From NCBI GenBank assembly GCA_003242315.1, contig QGUY01000125.1:1-11060 (forward strand): 11,060 bases of DNA, given 5' to 3'. Of the stretch, positions 1-6,451 are shown piece by piece; positions within the stretch are counted from its first letter, which is position 1; each line of letters opens with the position of its first letter. The position numbers were made by a program, and so were the translations under genes. The notes beneath the pieces are model-generated. The model had not been told where the DNA came from. It saw nothing but the letters and a program-made list of their open reading frames with translations, and did no database searches. This DNA is from Bacteroidota bacterium. Lineage in GTDB: Bacteria > Bacteroidota > Bacteroidia > Cytophagales > Cyclobacteriaceae.

Positions 1-372
1 CTCGACTTCTGCGCCAGCTTCAGTGAGTTGCTTCCTGAGATTCTCAGCTTCGTCCTTGGGTAAACCTTCCTTAATGGTTTTGGGCGCTCCGTCTACGAGG
101 TCTTTAGCCTCTTTCAGGCCGAGACCAGTAAGTTCCTTAACCAGCTTAACAATTTGGAGTTTATTAGCTCCGGGAGCCTTAAGAACAACATCGAAGTTGG
201 TCTTTTCTTCAGCAGCAGCAGCTCCGCCACCTCCGGCAGCGGGCGCAGCCACAACAGCAGCGGCAGCAGCAGGCTCGATGCCATAGGTCTCTTTCAGGTA
301 GGTAGCCAGTTCGTTAACTTCTTTTACAGAGAGTTCAACTAGTTGATCGCCAAGTGCTTTGATATCAGCCAT
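1..372 (-). CDS. rplL: 50S ribosomal protein L7/L12 (3' end cut by window edge)
   Basis: This is the stalk protein of the large ribosomal subunit. Its dimers bind the L10 C-terminal helix and recruit the GTPase factors EF-Tu, EF-G and IF2. Reading from ATG at 372 gives 124 codons open to the window edge, starting MADIKALGDQLVELSVKEV and ending ...TEAGAEVE. The family is usually about 121-126 residues, so only the last one or two residues and the stop should be missing. The N-terminal dimerisation helix (about 1-35), a Gly/Ala-rich flexible hinge (about 36-55) and the C-terminal factor-binding domain (FDVVLKAPGANKLQIVKLVK, then GLGLKEAKDLVDGAPK) are all present. It lies 38 nt after rplJ in the same direction, with no promoter or attenuator seen between them. 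The leader is A-rich (AAGAAAA before ATG) and has no Shine-Dalgarno, as is normal in Bacteroidota. Confidence 0.97.
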   Translation of the reverse strand, partial: MADIKALGDQLVELSVKEVNELATYLKETYGIEPAAAAAVVAAPAAGGGGAAAAEEKTNFDVVLKAPGANKLQIVKLVKELTGLGLKEAKDLVDGAPKTIKEGLPKDEAENLRKQLTEAGAEVE

Positions 373-410
373 TTTTCTTAGAGTGTTTAATAAGTCGGTT
401 CAAATTCGGT

Positions 411-941
411 TTATTGTCCGCGTTCTTCCAATGCCTTTACAATTCCTGCGACCTTGTGTTTCGCGCTCAGCAGAGCGGACAGCACGTTCTTAGCAGGCGA
501 TTGCAGCAGTGAAATAACTTCCCCAATGAGTTCGTCACGCGACTTCAGCTCACTGAGCGTATTCAGGTGTTCCGCGCCGATGAAGATGTCGGAGTCGATA
601 GCCGCCGCCTTCAGCGCAGGTTTTCCTTCCAGCTTCTTGTGATATTCTTTCAGGACGCGGGCAGGTGCATTTGCTGCCTCCTTCGAGAAGATCACACCGG
701 AAAAGCCCTTCAGCACGCCGAACAGAGGTGAGTAGTCCACCCCTTCCTGCTTCTCCAACGCCTTACGGATCAGCGTGTTCTTATACACGCCGTATTCGAT
801 TCCGTTTTTGAAGCACAACCGGCGGAACGCGTTGATTTGTTCAACGGTCAAGCCGGAAGCGTCGGCGATGTAGAAATGCGCGTTGTCGGCGAATTTCTGC
901 GCGAGCTCTTCGATAATCTGTGCTTTTTCGTCTCTCGTCAT
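411..941 (-). CDS. rplJ: 50S ribosomal protein L10
   Basis: L10 anchors the L7/L12 dimers to 23S rRNA at the base of the ribosomal stalk. The 176-residue product is the normal length. Its N-terminal RNA-binding domain starts MTRDEKAQIIEELAQKFADN and includes the YGVYKNTLIRKAL segment, which is typical of L10. The C-terminal helix (LQSPAKNVLSALLSAKHKVAGI and beyond) is the docking site for L7/L12. The gene starts 12 nt after the rplA stop and is followed 38 nt later by rplL. The 12-nt gap is far too short for the structured L10 leader that precedes rplJ in many bacteria, so any feedback control by L10 must act elsewhere or be absent. Confidence 0.97.
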   Translation of the reverse strand: MTRDEKAQIIEELAQKFADNAHFYIADASGLTVEQINAFRRLCFKNGIEYGVYKNTLIRKALEKQEGVDYSPLFGVLKGFSGVIFSKEAANAPARVLKEYHKKLEGKPALKAAAIDSDIFIGAEHLNTLSELKSRDELIGEVISLLQSPAKNVLSALLSAKHKVAGIVKALEERGQ

Positions 942-953
942 TGTTCTACATTA

Positions 954-1652
954 TCAAATGCCGGCAATGGAACTCTTGTCGATGGCGATGCCCGGACTCA
1001 TGGTTGTAGAAAGGGTAATACTCTTGAAGTATGTTCCTTTCGCCGAGGCGGGCTTCAGCCTGGCAACAGTCATGATCATCTCTGTAGCATTGTCCCGAAT
1101 TTTGTCGGGCGAGAAGGAAGCTTTCCCGATACTGCAGTGAATGATCCCGGTCTTATCTATTTTGAAGTCGATCTTACCGGCTTTTACTTCTTTGACGGCC
1201 TTACCGACTTCGAGCGTAACAGTTCCTGATTTGGGGTTGGGCATCAGCCCGCGGGGACCAAGAATTTTCCCCAGTTTACCAACCTTGGCCATGACGGTAG
1301 GCGTACAAATGATGACATCCACGTCCGTCCAGCCTCCTTCGATTTGTTGGATATAGTTATCGAGTCCGACGTGGTCAGCGCCGGCGTCTTTAGCTTCTTG
1401 TTCTTTGTCGGGCGTACACAACACGAGCACCCGAACTTCTTTACCGATACCATGGGGAAGAGAAACCACTCCGCGCACCATTTGGTCGGATTTCTTCGGA
1501 TCCACTCCGAGGCGGATATTGAGGTCCACCGAAGCGTCGAACTTGGTGAACGTAATGTCCTTCAGCAATTTGGCTGCGTCCTCGAGGGAATACTCCTTCT
1601 CGGGGTTGTACTTTGCCAGGGCAGCCTTTCTGTTCTTGGTGAGCTTCGCCAT
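954..1652 (-). CDS. rplA: 50S ribosomal protein L1
   Basis: L1 binds 23S rRNA at the mobile L1 stalk near the E site and in many bacteria also represses its own mRNA. The start chosen is ATG at 1652 (MAKLTKNRKAALAKYNPEKE), giving 232 residues, the usual family length. The frame stays open upstream to 1808, but that extension would overlap the end of rplK and is low-complexity, non-L1 sequence. Recognisable L1 segments include the GVDPKKSDQMVRGVVSLPHG stretch, the KVGKLGKILGPRGLMPNPKS signature and the TVTLEVGKAVKEVKAGKIDF region. It starts 14 nt after the rplK stop and is followed 12 nt later by rplJ, so rplK-rplA-rplJ is one tightly packed transcript. Confidence 0.97.
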   Translation of the reverse strand: MAKLTKNRKAALAKYNPEKEYSLEDAAKLLKDITFTKFDASVDLNIRLGVDPKKSDQMVRGVVSLPHGIGKEVRVLVLCTPDKEQEAKDAGADHVGLDNYIQQIEGGWTDVDVIICTPTVMAKVGKLGKILGPRGLMPNPKSGTVTLEVGKAVKEVKAGKIDFKIDKTGIIHCSIGKASFSPDKIRDNATEMIMTVARLKPASAKGTYFKSITLSTTMSPGIAIDKSSIAGI

Positions 1653-1666
1653 GTTCTGTTCTTCGC

Positions 1667-2110
1667 TTATTTTTCCCAGGGAGGCGTTCCCGTTACTGTT
1701 ATCCCCATGCTCCGCGCGGTTCCTGCTACCATCTTCATGGCCGACTCTACCTTGAAGGCGTTGAGGTCGGGCATTTTCGTTTCGGCGATGGTCTTTACCT
1801 GATCCCACGTGATGGAACCTACCTTGTTACGGTTCGGCTCGGATGATCCCTTCTGCTTCTTGGCTGCATCCAGGATGAGCACTGCTGCAGGAGGAGTCTT
1901 TATTACGAAGTCAAACGACTTATCGTTGTAGATCGTGATCAGCACGGGGAGAACCTGACCTTGCTTGTCCTGCGTCCGGGCGTTGAACTGCTTGCAAAAG
2001 TCCATGATGTTGAGACCCTTGCTACCCAGCGCCGGACCGATCGGGGGCGACGGGTTGGCCTGTCCGCCCTTGACCTGCAATTTCAGGTAACCTGTAACTT
2101 CTTTCGCCAT
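1667..2110 (-). CDS. rplK: 50S ribosomal protein L11
   Basis: L11 forms part of the GTPase-associated centre on 23S rRNA helices 43/44, the site of thiostrepton action, and is needed for RelA-type sensing of uncharged tRNA where that system exists. The 147-residue product is slightly longer than the approximately 142 of the E. coli protein. The N-terminal domain carries the conserved proline-rich helix region GGQANPSPPIGPALG (about 15-29) followed by GLNIMDFCKQFNA. The C-terminal rRNA-binding domain contains KVGSITWDQVKTIAETKMPD and a final AGTARSMGITV. It lies 8 nt after the nusG stop. No Shine-Dalgarno is visible before ATG at 2110. Confidence 0.97.
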   Translation of the reverse strand: MAKEVTGYLKLQVKGGQANPSPPIGPALGSKGLNIMDFCKQFNARTQDKQGQVLPVLITIYNDKSFDFVIKTPPAAVLILDAAKKQKGSSEPNRNKVGSITWDQVKTIAETKMPDLNAFKVESAMKMVAGTARSMGITVTGTPPWEK

Positions 2111-2118
2111 GGGTTATC

Positions 2119-2676
2119 TTATTCTAGCTTTTCAACCTGCATGTAACTGAGCTCGACCGGCGTATTGCGGCCGAAAATCTTAACCATTACGTTAAGTTTC
2201 TTCTTGTCCTCAAATATCTCCTCCACGCTGCCCGTGAACCCGCTGAAGGGCCCGTCCATTACTTTCACCGACTCTCCTTTAATAAAAGGAGTTTCGAGGC
2301 GCTCTTCCATTTCGTCGAGCTGGTCGACCTTCCCGAGAATCCGGTTTACTTCAGACTGACGCAGGGGTACCGGATCTTTGGAAGACCCCGTTCCGCTGCC
2401 CCCGAGGAATCCGATGACACCCGGAATGTTGTTGACCATGTGGTAGGCCTCTCCGTTGGACAGGTCTGCCGATATCAGGACATATCCAGGGAAAAAGTTG
2501 CGCTCGCGGACACGCTTCTTGCCGTTCCGCATTTCATAAACCTTTTCCGAGGGGATGAGCACTTGTGGAATGAATTCGCTGAGCTTCGAGCGCTCGATCT
2601 CCGTCTCCAGGTAAGATTTTACCTTCTTCTCCTGGCCACTTACGACACGAAGCACATACCACTTCAGCTCGCCCAT
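2119..2676 (-). CDS. nusG: Transcription termination/antitermination factor NusG
   Basis: NusG binds RNA polymerase through its NGN domain. Its KOW domain contacts Rho or ribosomal protein S10, linking transcription to translation. The 185-residue product has an NGN domain starting KWYVLRVVSGQEKKVKSYLE (from residue 5), the RNFFPGYVLI segment at 59-68, and a Gly/Ser-rich loop (GGSGTGSSKDPVP, about 92-104). The C-terminal KOW domain from about 132 reads GESVKVMDGPFSGFTGSVEEI. The short loop is not a large inserted domain of the LoaP or UpbY type, so this is the housekeeping paralogue. The gene follows secE by 19 nt and precedes rplK by 8 nt. Confidence 0.97.
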   Translation of the reverse strand: MGELKWYVLRVVSGQEKKVKSYLETEIERSKLSEFIPQVLIPSEKVYEMRNGKKRVRERNFFPGYVLISADLSNGEAYHMVNNIPGVIGFLGGSGTGSSKDPVPLRQSEVNRILGKVDQLDEMEERLETPFIKGESVKVMDGPFSGFTGSVEEIFEDKKKLNVMVKIFGRNTPVELSYMQVEKLE

Positions 2677-2695
2677 TTTTTCAATTCTTCAATAA

Positions 2696-2887
2696 TCAAA
2701 ACTCGCTGTAGAACCACGTAAGGGCCTCATTGAAAACCCAATCGATCGCCCCGATAATCAGTGCGAATATTGTAGACGCAACCAAAACGAGTATTGCACT
2801 GCTCTGCAGTTCACTGTACTTGGACCAGGTAACCTTGTTTCTTACCTCGTCCCAGGACTCCATAATATAATTTGTGAACTTACTCAT
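2696..2887 (-). CDS. secE: Preprotein translocase subunit SecE
   Basis: SecE is the small essential membrane subunit that clamps the two halves of SecY in the SecYEG channel. The 63-residue product is the short single-span form found in most bacteria. It has an amphipathic cytoplasmic helix (about 8-27, with the conserved ESWDEVRNKVTWSKYSELQ core) followed by one transmembrane helix (about 30-55, SSAILVLVASTIFALIIGAI). The position between tRNA-Trp and nusG supports the call as strongly as the sequence does. It is separated from tRNA-Trp by 55 nt and from nusG by 19 nt. Confidence 0.95.
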   Translation of the reverse strand: MSKFTNYIMESWDEVRNKVTWSKYSELQSSAILVLVASTIFALIIGAIDWVFNEALTWFYSEF

Positions 2888-2942
2888 CTGATCTGGCGCC
2901 TTTTGCTGTGTAAGACCGCATTGGAAGTTGCCCTTCCCTGTG

Positions 2943-3015
2943 CACGGGTGGAGAGACTCGAACTCCCAGCCAACGGTTTTGGAGACCGCTACTCTACCAA
3001 TTGAGCTACACCCGT
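2943..3015 (-). tRNA. trnW: tRNA-Trp (anticodon CCA)
   Basis: This is a 73-nt cloverleaf read by eye. The acceptor ACGGGTG/CACCCGT is perfect, the D stem GCTC/GAGT has one G-U pair, and the anticodon stem GCGGT/ACCGT encloses loop CTCCAAA with anticodon CCA at 2980-2982. The T arm is GGGAG-TTCGAGT-CTCTC and the discriminator base is G. The CCA tail is not encoded (CAC follows the discriminator). It lies between tuf and secE, the usual place for tRNA-Trp in Bacteroidota, and is probably processed out of the secE-nusG-rpl transcript. Confidence 0.97.
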
Positions 3016-3057
3016 TTCTGGTTATTACTGGCTTTTCAGACCCTTATACCGTCCTTC

Positions 3058-3097
3058 CGGGTGGCGCTCCGGCCCCTTGAGCCGCCGTATACACCCG
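3058..3097 (-). other. GC-rich stem-loop in the tuf to tRNA-Trp spacer
   Basis: On the minus strand CGGGT (3097-3093) pairs with ACCCG (3062-3058). Inside this, GGCG-(bulged G)-CTC pairs with GAGCGCC across the loop AAGGGGCCG. That gives about 12 base pairs with a 5'-side bulge of GTATAC. No U-run follows, so it does not look like an intrinsic terminator. Its first nine bases (ACGGGTGTA) are identical to the 5' end of the tRNA-Trp gene 83 nt away. It sits just downstream of a candidate promoter at 3115-3122. Its role is unknown; a transcript 5' stem or a tRNA-processing element are both possible. Confidence 0.4.
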
Positions 3098-3114
3098 TCA
3101 ACCCAAAAGGACTG

Positions 3115-3122
3115 CAAAGGTA
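3115..3122 (-). promoter_or_regulatory. Candidate -7 box of a promoter for tRNA-Trp/secE/nusG/rpl genes
   Basis: The minus strand reads TACCTTTG, a full match to the Bacteroidota -7 motif TAnnTTTG. The -33 side is weak: a U-rich stretch (TTTTC) rather than TTG or TTTG at the right distance. It lies immediately after the candidate terminator that follows tuf, which is where a second promoter would be needed. A start site a few bases downstream, near 3108, is an inference. Confidence 0.4.
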
Positions 3123-3134
3123 TACTGAAATTCC

Positions 3135-3174
3135 AGAAAAGAAAAGCGTTCCCGAAAATATAATCAGAAACGCT
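3135..3174 (-). terminator. Candidate intrinsic terminator after tuf
   Basis: On the minus strand AGCGTTTCT (3174-3166) pairs with GGGAACGCT (3153-3145), including two G-U pairs, across a 12-nt loop. It is followed at once by the U-rich tract TTTCTTTTCT (3144-3135). It starts 21 nt after the tuf stop codon. The stem is only moderately stable and the U-tract is interrupted, so it may terminate only part of the transcripts and let some polymerase continue into tRNA-Trp and secE. Confidence 0.45.
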
Positions 3175-3195
3175 ATTCCTTTGGTTCCCAGTTAT

Positions 3196-4383
3196 TTAGT
3201 CCAGAATTTCCGTCACCTGGCCAGAGCCAACGGTGCGGCCACCTTCGCGGATAGCGAAGCGGAGACCTTTCTCCATAGCGATCTTGTTGATCAACTCAAC
3301 TTCGATCGATACGTTGTCGCCAGGCATAACCATTTCAACGCCTTGGGGCAGCTTCACTTCGCCAGTAACGTCCGTGGTCCGGAAGTAGAACTGCGGGCGG
3401 TACTTGTTAAAGAACGGCGTGTGACGGCCACCTTCTTCCTTGGAGAGAACGTAAACCTCAGCCTTAAACTTAGAGTGCGGAGTTACAGATCCCGGCTTGC
3501 AGATAACCATACCGCGGCGGATTTGGTCCTTTTCAATACCGCGGAGCAGGAGACCTACGTTGTCACCAGCTTCACCTCTGTCGAGGATCTTGCGGAACAT
3601 TTCAACTCCGGTTACCGTCGAGGTCAGATTTTCAGCACCCATACCGAGGATTTCAACGGGGTCGCCTGTCTTAATGACACCGCGTTCAACACGGCCCGTG
3701 GCAACAGTTCCACGGCCAGTGATCGAGAACACGTCTTCAACCGGCATGAGGAAGTCCTTATCGATGAGACGAACCGGAAGCGGGATGTATTCGTCAACCG
3801 CCTTCATCAGTTCTTCTACCTTTTCGACCCACTTGGGTTCGCCGTTCAGCGCACCGAGTGCAGAACCGCGGATCACAGGGATTTCATCGCCAGGGAAGTC
3901 GTACGACGACAGCAACTCGCGAACTTCCATTTCAACGAGGTCGAGCAGCTCAGGGTCGTCAACCAGGTCGACCTTGTTCATGAACACAACAAGCGCAGGC
4001 ACACCTACCTGACGTGCGAGCAGAATGTGTTCACGGGTTTGAGGCATGGGACCGTCAGTTGCAGCAACCACCAGGATGGCACCGTCCATTTGAGCCGCTC
4101 CGGTAACCATGTTCTTCACGTAGTCGGCGTGACCGGGACAGTCAACGTGTGCATAGTGACGTGCGTCGGTCTGATATTCTACGTGGGAGGTGTTGATGGT
4201 GATACCCCGTTCCTTTTCTTCGGGTGCATTGTCGATCGACGAGAAGTCACGAACCTCAGCAAGACCCTTCGCCGCCAACACTTTCGTAATAGCAGCCGTA
4301 AGCGTGGTTTTCCCATGGTCCACGTGACCAATAGTACCAACGTTTACGTGTGGTTTCGAACGGTCAAATGTTTCTTTTGCCAT
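3196..4383 (-). CDS. tuf: Elongation factor Tu
   Basis: EF-Tu is the GTPase that carries aminoacyl-tRNA to the ribosomal A site. The 395-residue product is full length. It has the P-loop GHVDHGKT (19-26), the effector region with RGIT (59-62), DCPGH (81-85, with the catalytic His85), NKVD (136-139) and GSAL (173-176). Domain 2 (about 205-300) and domain 3 end with the GGRTVGSGQVTEILD tail. The start at 4383 gives the family N-terminus MAKETFDRSKPHVNVGTIGH. It is preceded 76 nt upstream by tRNA-Thr and followed by a candidate terminator and tRNA-Trp. Strongly biased codon use leaves a long open frame on the opposite strand, which is a shadow. Only this tuf copy is visible in the window. Confidence 0.99.
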   Translation of the reverse strand: MAKETFDRSKPHVNVGTIGHVDHGKTTLTAAITKVLAAKGLAEVRDFSSIDNAPEEKERGITINTSHVEYQTDARHYAHVDCPGHADYVKNMVTGAAQMDGAILVVAATDGPMPQTREHILLARQVGVPALVVFMNKVDLVDDPELLDLVEMEVRELLSSYDFPGDEIPVIRGSALGALNGEPKWVEKVEELMKAVDEYIPLPVRLIDKDFLMPVEDVFSITGRGTVATGRVERGVIKTGDPVEILGMGAENLTSTVTGVEMFRKILDRGEAGDNVGLLLRGIEKDQIRRGMVICKPGSVTPHSKFKAEVYVLSKEEGGRHTPFFNKYRPQFYFRTTDVTGEVKLPQGVEMVMPGDNVSIEVELINKIAMEKGLRFAIREGGRTVGSGQVTEILD

Positions 4384-4459
4384 ATTTGAAAATCCCAGTT
4401 AGTTTAAGTTATAGTTAGTTTCAATTTTTTCTCGCCACCGTTCGCCCCACCTTACTCCG

Positions 4460-4531
<72 letters not shown>

Positions 4532-4570
4532 TTTTCAGATGCCGGCCCCACGGCACGGCCTCTATTCACG

Positions 4571-4643
4571 AGCGGGAGACGAGGCTCGAACCCGCGACCT
4601 ACAGCTTGGAAGGCTGTCGCTCTACCAACTGAGCTACTCCCGC
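4571..4643 (-). tRNA. trnG: tRNA-Gly (anticodon TCC)
   Basis: This is a 73-nt cloverleaf. The acceptor GCGGGAG/CTCCCGC and D stem GCTC/GAGC are perfect. The anticodon stem ACAGC/GCTGT encloses loop CTTCCAA with anticodon TCC at 4608-4610. The T arm is GCGGG-TTCGAGC-CTCGT with two G-U pairs, and the discriminator is T(U). No CCA is encoded. It is the middle member of the Tyr-Gly-Thr cluster. Confidence 0.97.
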
Positions 4644-4647
4644 GTGT

Positions 4648-4691
4648 CCTCCGTGCCTTTGGCGGAGGAGGGCTCGCCAGCCAATGCTGGC
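4648..4691 (-). other. Two small hairpins in the tRNA-Tyr/tRNA-Gly spacer
   Basis: The 57-nt spacer can fold into two stems: GCCAGC/GCTGGC at 4676-4691 with a 4-nt loop, and CCTCCG/CGGAGG at 4648-4668 with a 9-nt loop. No U-run follows either, so they are not terminators. They may mark sites for processing the tri-tRNA precursor. This is seen only as base pairing and has not been tested. Confidence 0.35.
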
Positions 4692-4700
4692 TTAAGCGTG

Positions 4701-4783
4701 TGGGGGAACTAGGATTCGAACCTAGGAAGTCATAAGACAGCAGATTTACAGTCTGCCCCAGTTGGCCACTTTGGTATTCCCCC
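4701..4783 (-). tRNA. trnY: tRNA-Tyr (anticodon GTA)
   Basis: This is an 83-nt class II tRNA. The acceptor GGGGGAA/TTCCCCC is perfect. The anticodon stem GCAGA/TCTGC encloses loop CTGTAAA with anticodon GTA at 4747-4749. The long variable arm forms a GTC-TTAT-GAC stem, as expected for bacterial tRNA-Tyr. The T arm is CTAGG-TTCGAAT-CCTAG and the discriminator is A. No CCA is encoded. It is the first gene after the candidate promoter at 4914-4942. Confidence 0.97.
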
Positions 4784-4870
4784 AGGATATCTTGCCGGAC
4801 ACGAGGTCTTTCATCCATCGCGCCCAACGGCCAATCACCTGCTGCTCTCTTTCTGCTGTCGGCGCCCGAC

Positions 4871-4902
4871 TGAAAAGCCCCGCTCAAACGGGGCCATTTT
4901 CA
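4871..4902 (-). terminator. Strong GC hairpin after the DUF721 gene, at the head of the tRNA-tuf operon
   Basis: GCCCCG (4877-4882) and CGGGGC (4889-4894) form a perfect 6-bp GC stem around a 6-nt loop. It is flanked by TGAAAA/TTTTCA, which extend the stem past a 2-nt bulge. On the minus strand the GC stem is followed by TTTTCA, as in a short intrinsic terminator for the recF-DUF721 transcript, whose last stop is about 90 nt upstream. However, it also lies only 11 nt downstream of a near-consensus minus-strand promoter. The same hairpin would therefore be the 5' end of the tRNA-Tyr...tuf transcript. The pairing is certain; which role it plays is not. Confidence 0.6.
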
Positions 4903-4913
4903 AAAAGAGAGTG

Positions 4914-4942
4914 CAAAATTATACGCTTTTACGCTTTTTCAA
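4914..4942 (-). promoter_or_regulatory. Candidate promoter of the tRNA-Tyr/Gly/Thr-tuf operon
   Basis: The minus strand has TTTTG ending at 4940, an 18-nt spacer, and TAATTTTG at 4921-4914. This matches the Bacteroidota primary sigma pattern (TTG/TTTG at -33, TAnnTTTG at -7). It lies between the DUF721 stop and tRNA-Tyr, where the operon promoter is expected. A start site near 4905-4910 is inferred. The region 4784-4870 between the hairpin and tRNA-Tyr shows no better match. Confidence 0.6.
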
Positions 4943-4991
4943 AACTCTGACCCAGATTTTCAAACCGGATTTCACAAGGCCGGCCGGCCCC

Positions 4992-5297
4992 TTATCGGAC
5001 TACAATTTCCGACACCGCAGAAGCCCCGAATTCTTTCTGGAACAGGTCCAGAATTTCCTTCCTGTGCATGAGGAAATCGTGCTTCATCGCGGCAGAATCG
5101 AATTCAGCATAGAGCACCTTGTCGCGCAGATACACCCTCTTCGTCCTCCGTGCAATCGGCTTACCCACCACGCGCTCCCAGGAGGCGACAATGTTGGTCT
5201 CATCAAAGCGCGTATCAAGATGATACGTGTTCAGCAACTGGCGGATGGCCTCCCCGACAGGCCGAATGTCTTTTCCCGGATCTCTTCTTGTGCTCAT
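4992..5297 (-). CDS. DUF721 family protein, DciA-like
   Basis: This is a small protein of 101 residues in the DUF721 family. The family includes DciA, the loader of the replicative helicase DnaB in many bacteria without DnaC or DnaI. The core is recognisable: an N-terminal helix (VGEAIRQLLNTYHLDTRF), the segment NIVASWERVVGKPIARRTK, and a KH-like strand region (VYLRDKVLYAEFDSAAMKHD). The start ATG at 5297 overlaps the recF stop in an ATGA arrangement, so translation of the two is probably coupled. Pairing with recF fits a role in DNA replication or repair. Whether this short version acts as a helicase loader in Bacteroidota is an inference from family membership only. Confidence 0.85.
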   Translation of the reverse strand: MSTRRDPGKDIRPVGEAIRQLLNTYHLDTRFDETNIVASWERVVGKPIARRTKRVYLRDKVLYAEFDSAAMKHDFLMHRKEILDLFQKEFGASAVSEIVVR

Positions 5298-6391
5298 TGC
5301 TGTAAGGTGATTGTACCCTGGCTCACGGTGTAAACCGACACGTCGGCGTTCACATTCCTAAGAAGGCCCGCCGTACGATCGGGACGTGCATCGGTAACGA
5401 ACAACTGGCCGAAAGCGTTCCGCATCAACTCGAGCAACTTCGCGATGCGGTGGTCGTCCAATTTATCAAAAATATCATCCAGCAATAATATCGGCCGAAA
5501 CCCTTTGTCCGCCCCGATCAGGTCCCACTGCGCCAGGCGCATGGCGATGACCATAGTCTTCCGCTGACCCTGCGAGCCGAATTTTTTCATTTCGGACGTC
5601 CCCAGCAAGAACCGAAAGTCGTCGCGGTGAACGCCAAAGTTCGTCCGCTGCAACACGAGGTCCCGCTCCCGGTTTCGCTGCATCCCCTCTTCCAGTGTCA
5701 TCTCATCCAGTCCCGACACATATTCAACCGAAGCCGTCTCGTGCTCGTCCACCAGAAATCTGAAATACCGATCGAATACCGGAATGAATCGACCCAGGAA
5801 TGCCTTGCGCTGCTGATAGATGTACGCTGCCGGCGCTGCCATCAGTCCGTCGTACGATTCGAGCGCCAGCGTATCCGGCCTGCCACCCGCAAGACGCAAC
5901 AGACTGTTGCGCTGCTTGAGCAGGTTGTTGTACCGCATGAGGTTTTCAAGGTAGATGGCATCGACCTGCGATATGAGGATGTCAAAAAACCGTCGCCGAA
6001 TCTCGCCGCCTTCACGGATGAGATCGACATCGTCCGGATCTGCCAGAACAACAGGATATTTTCCAATGTGATCGCTCAGGCGACTGTATTCCGAGCCGTT
6101 GACCCGTACAGACTTCCTCGCGCCCGGCTGGAGCACAACCGTGACCGTGTCCCTGCGGTCTCTGATCTCAAAATCACCGCGAATGCTGAAATGGTCTTGT
6201 CCGTGGCGCACATTCAGCGAATCCAGCGGTTGTCGCGAACTTCTGGTGAATGAGAGGTAGTAGACCGCGTCGAGAAGGTTTGTTTTGCCGCTCCCGTTGG
6301 CGCCGACAAGCACATTTATGCGCGGGGAGAACTCAACCTCCGCCGATTCATAGTTCCTATAGTTGATTAGGCTCAACCGGCGGAGAATCAT
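5294..6391 (-). CDS. recF: DNA replication and repair protein RecF
   Basis: RecF is an SMC-like ATPase that, with RecO and RecR, loads RecA at gaps in DNA. The start chosen is ATG at 6391 (MILRRLSLINYRNYESAEVE), giving 365 residues, the usual length, with the family's typical N-terminus. The open frame extends to 6556, but that part is antisense to pdhA and unlike RecF. Walker A GANGSGKT is at 30-37, the ABC signature region SQGQRKT at 273-279 and Walker B ILLLDDIFDKLD at 301-312. The gene overlaps the DUF721 start by 4 nt and is divergent from pdhA. Its promoter candidate lies at 6452-6482. Confidence 0.97.
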   Translation of the reverse strand: MILRRLSLINYRNYESAEVEFSPRINVLVGANGSGKTNLLDAVYYLSFTRSSRQPLDSLNVRHGQDHFSIRGDFEIRDRRDTVTVVLQPGARKSVRVNGSEYSRLSDHIGKYPVVLADPDDVDLIREGGEIRRRFFDILISQVDAIYLENLMRYNNLLKQRNSLLRLAGGRPDTLALESYDGLMAAPAAYIYQQRKAFLGRFIPVFDRYFRFLVDEHETASVEYVSGLDEMTLEEGMQRNRERDLVLQRTNFGVHRDDFRFLLGTSEMKKFGSQGQRKTMVIAMRLAQWDLIGADKGFRPILLLDDIFDKLDDHRIAKLLELMRNAFGQLFVTDARPDRTAGLLRNVNADVSVYTVSQGTITLQQ

Positions 6392-6410
6392 AGAGTTTTG
6401 GGTGAATTGC

Positions 6411-6441
6411 TTGGCGAATGTTCGTTCGGGCGTTATTTTCG
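6411..6441 (+). promoter_or_regulatory. Candidate promoter of pdhA
   Basis: The plus strand has TTG at 6411-6413, a 20-nt spacer and TATTTTCG at 6434-6441. This is one mismatch from TAnnTTTG. It lies 23 nt before the pdhA start. It is a weaker match than the recF promoter on the other strand and overlaps the region where recF transcription would begin. Confidence 0.4.
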
Positions 6442-6451
6442 CAGTTCGGAT

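Noticed and set aside
186..290. Imperfect GCAGCAGC-like repeats near the start of the window as a microsatellite
   Set aside because: They encode the Ala/Gly-rich hinge of L7/L12 on the minus strand.
1653..1808. An upstream extension of rplA by 52 codons
   Set aside because: It would overlap the rplK 3' end and has non-L1, low-complexity sequence. The internal MAKLTKN start gives the family N-terminus and length.
3001..4389. A 462-codon open frame on the plus strand opposite tuf
   Set aside because: It runs exactly antisense to EF-Tu, whose product matches the family end to end. The frame is open because of strong codon bias in tuf, and its protein resembles no family I know.
5627..6253. 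A 208-codon plus-strand frame inside recF
   Set aside because: It is antisense to recF between the Walker motifs, and its translation is Arg/His-rich and unlike any known domain.
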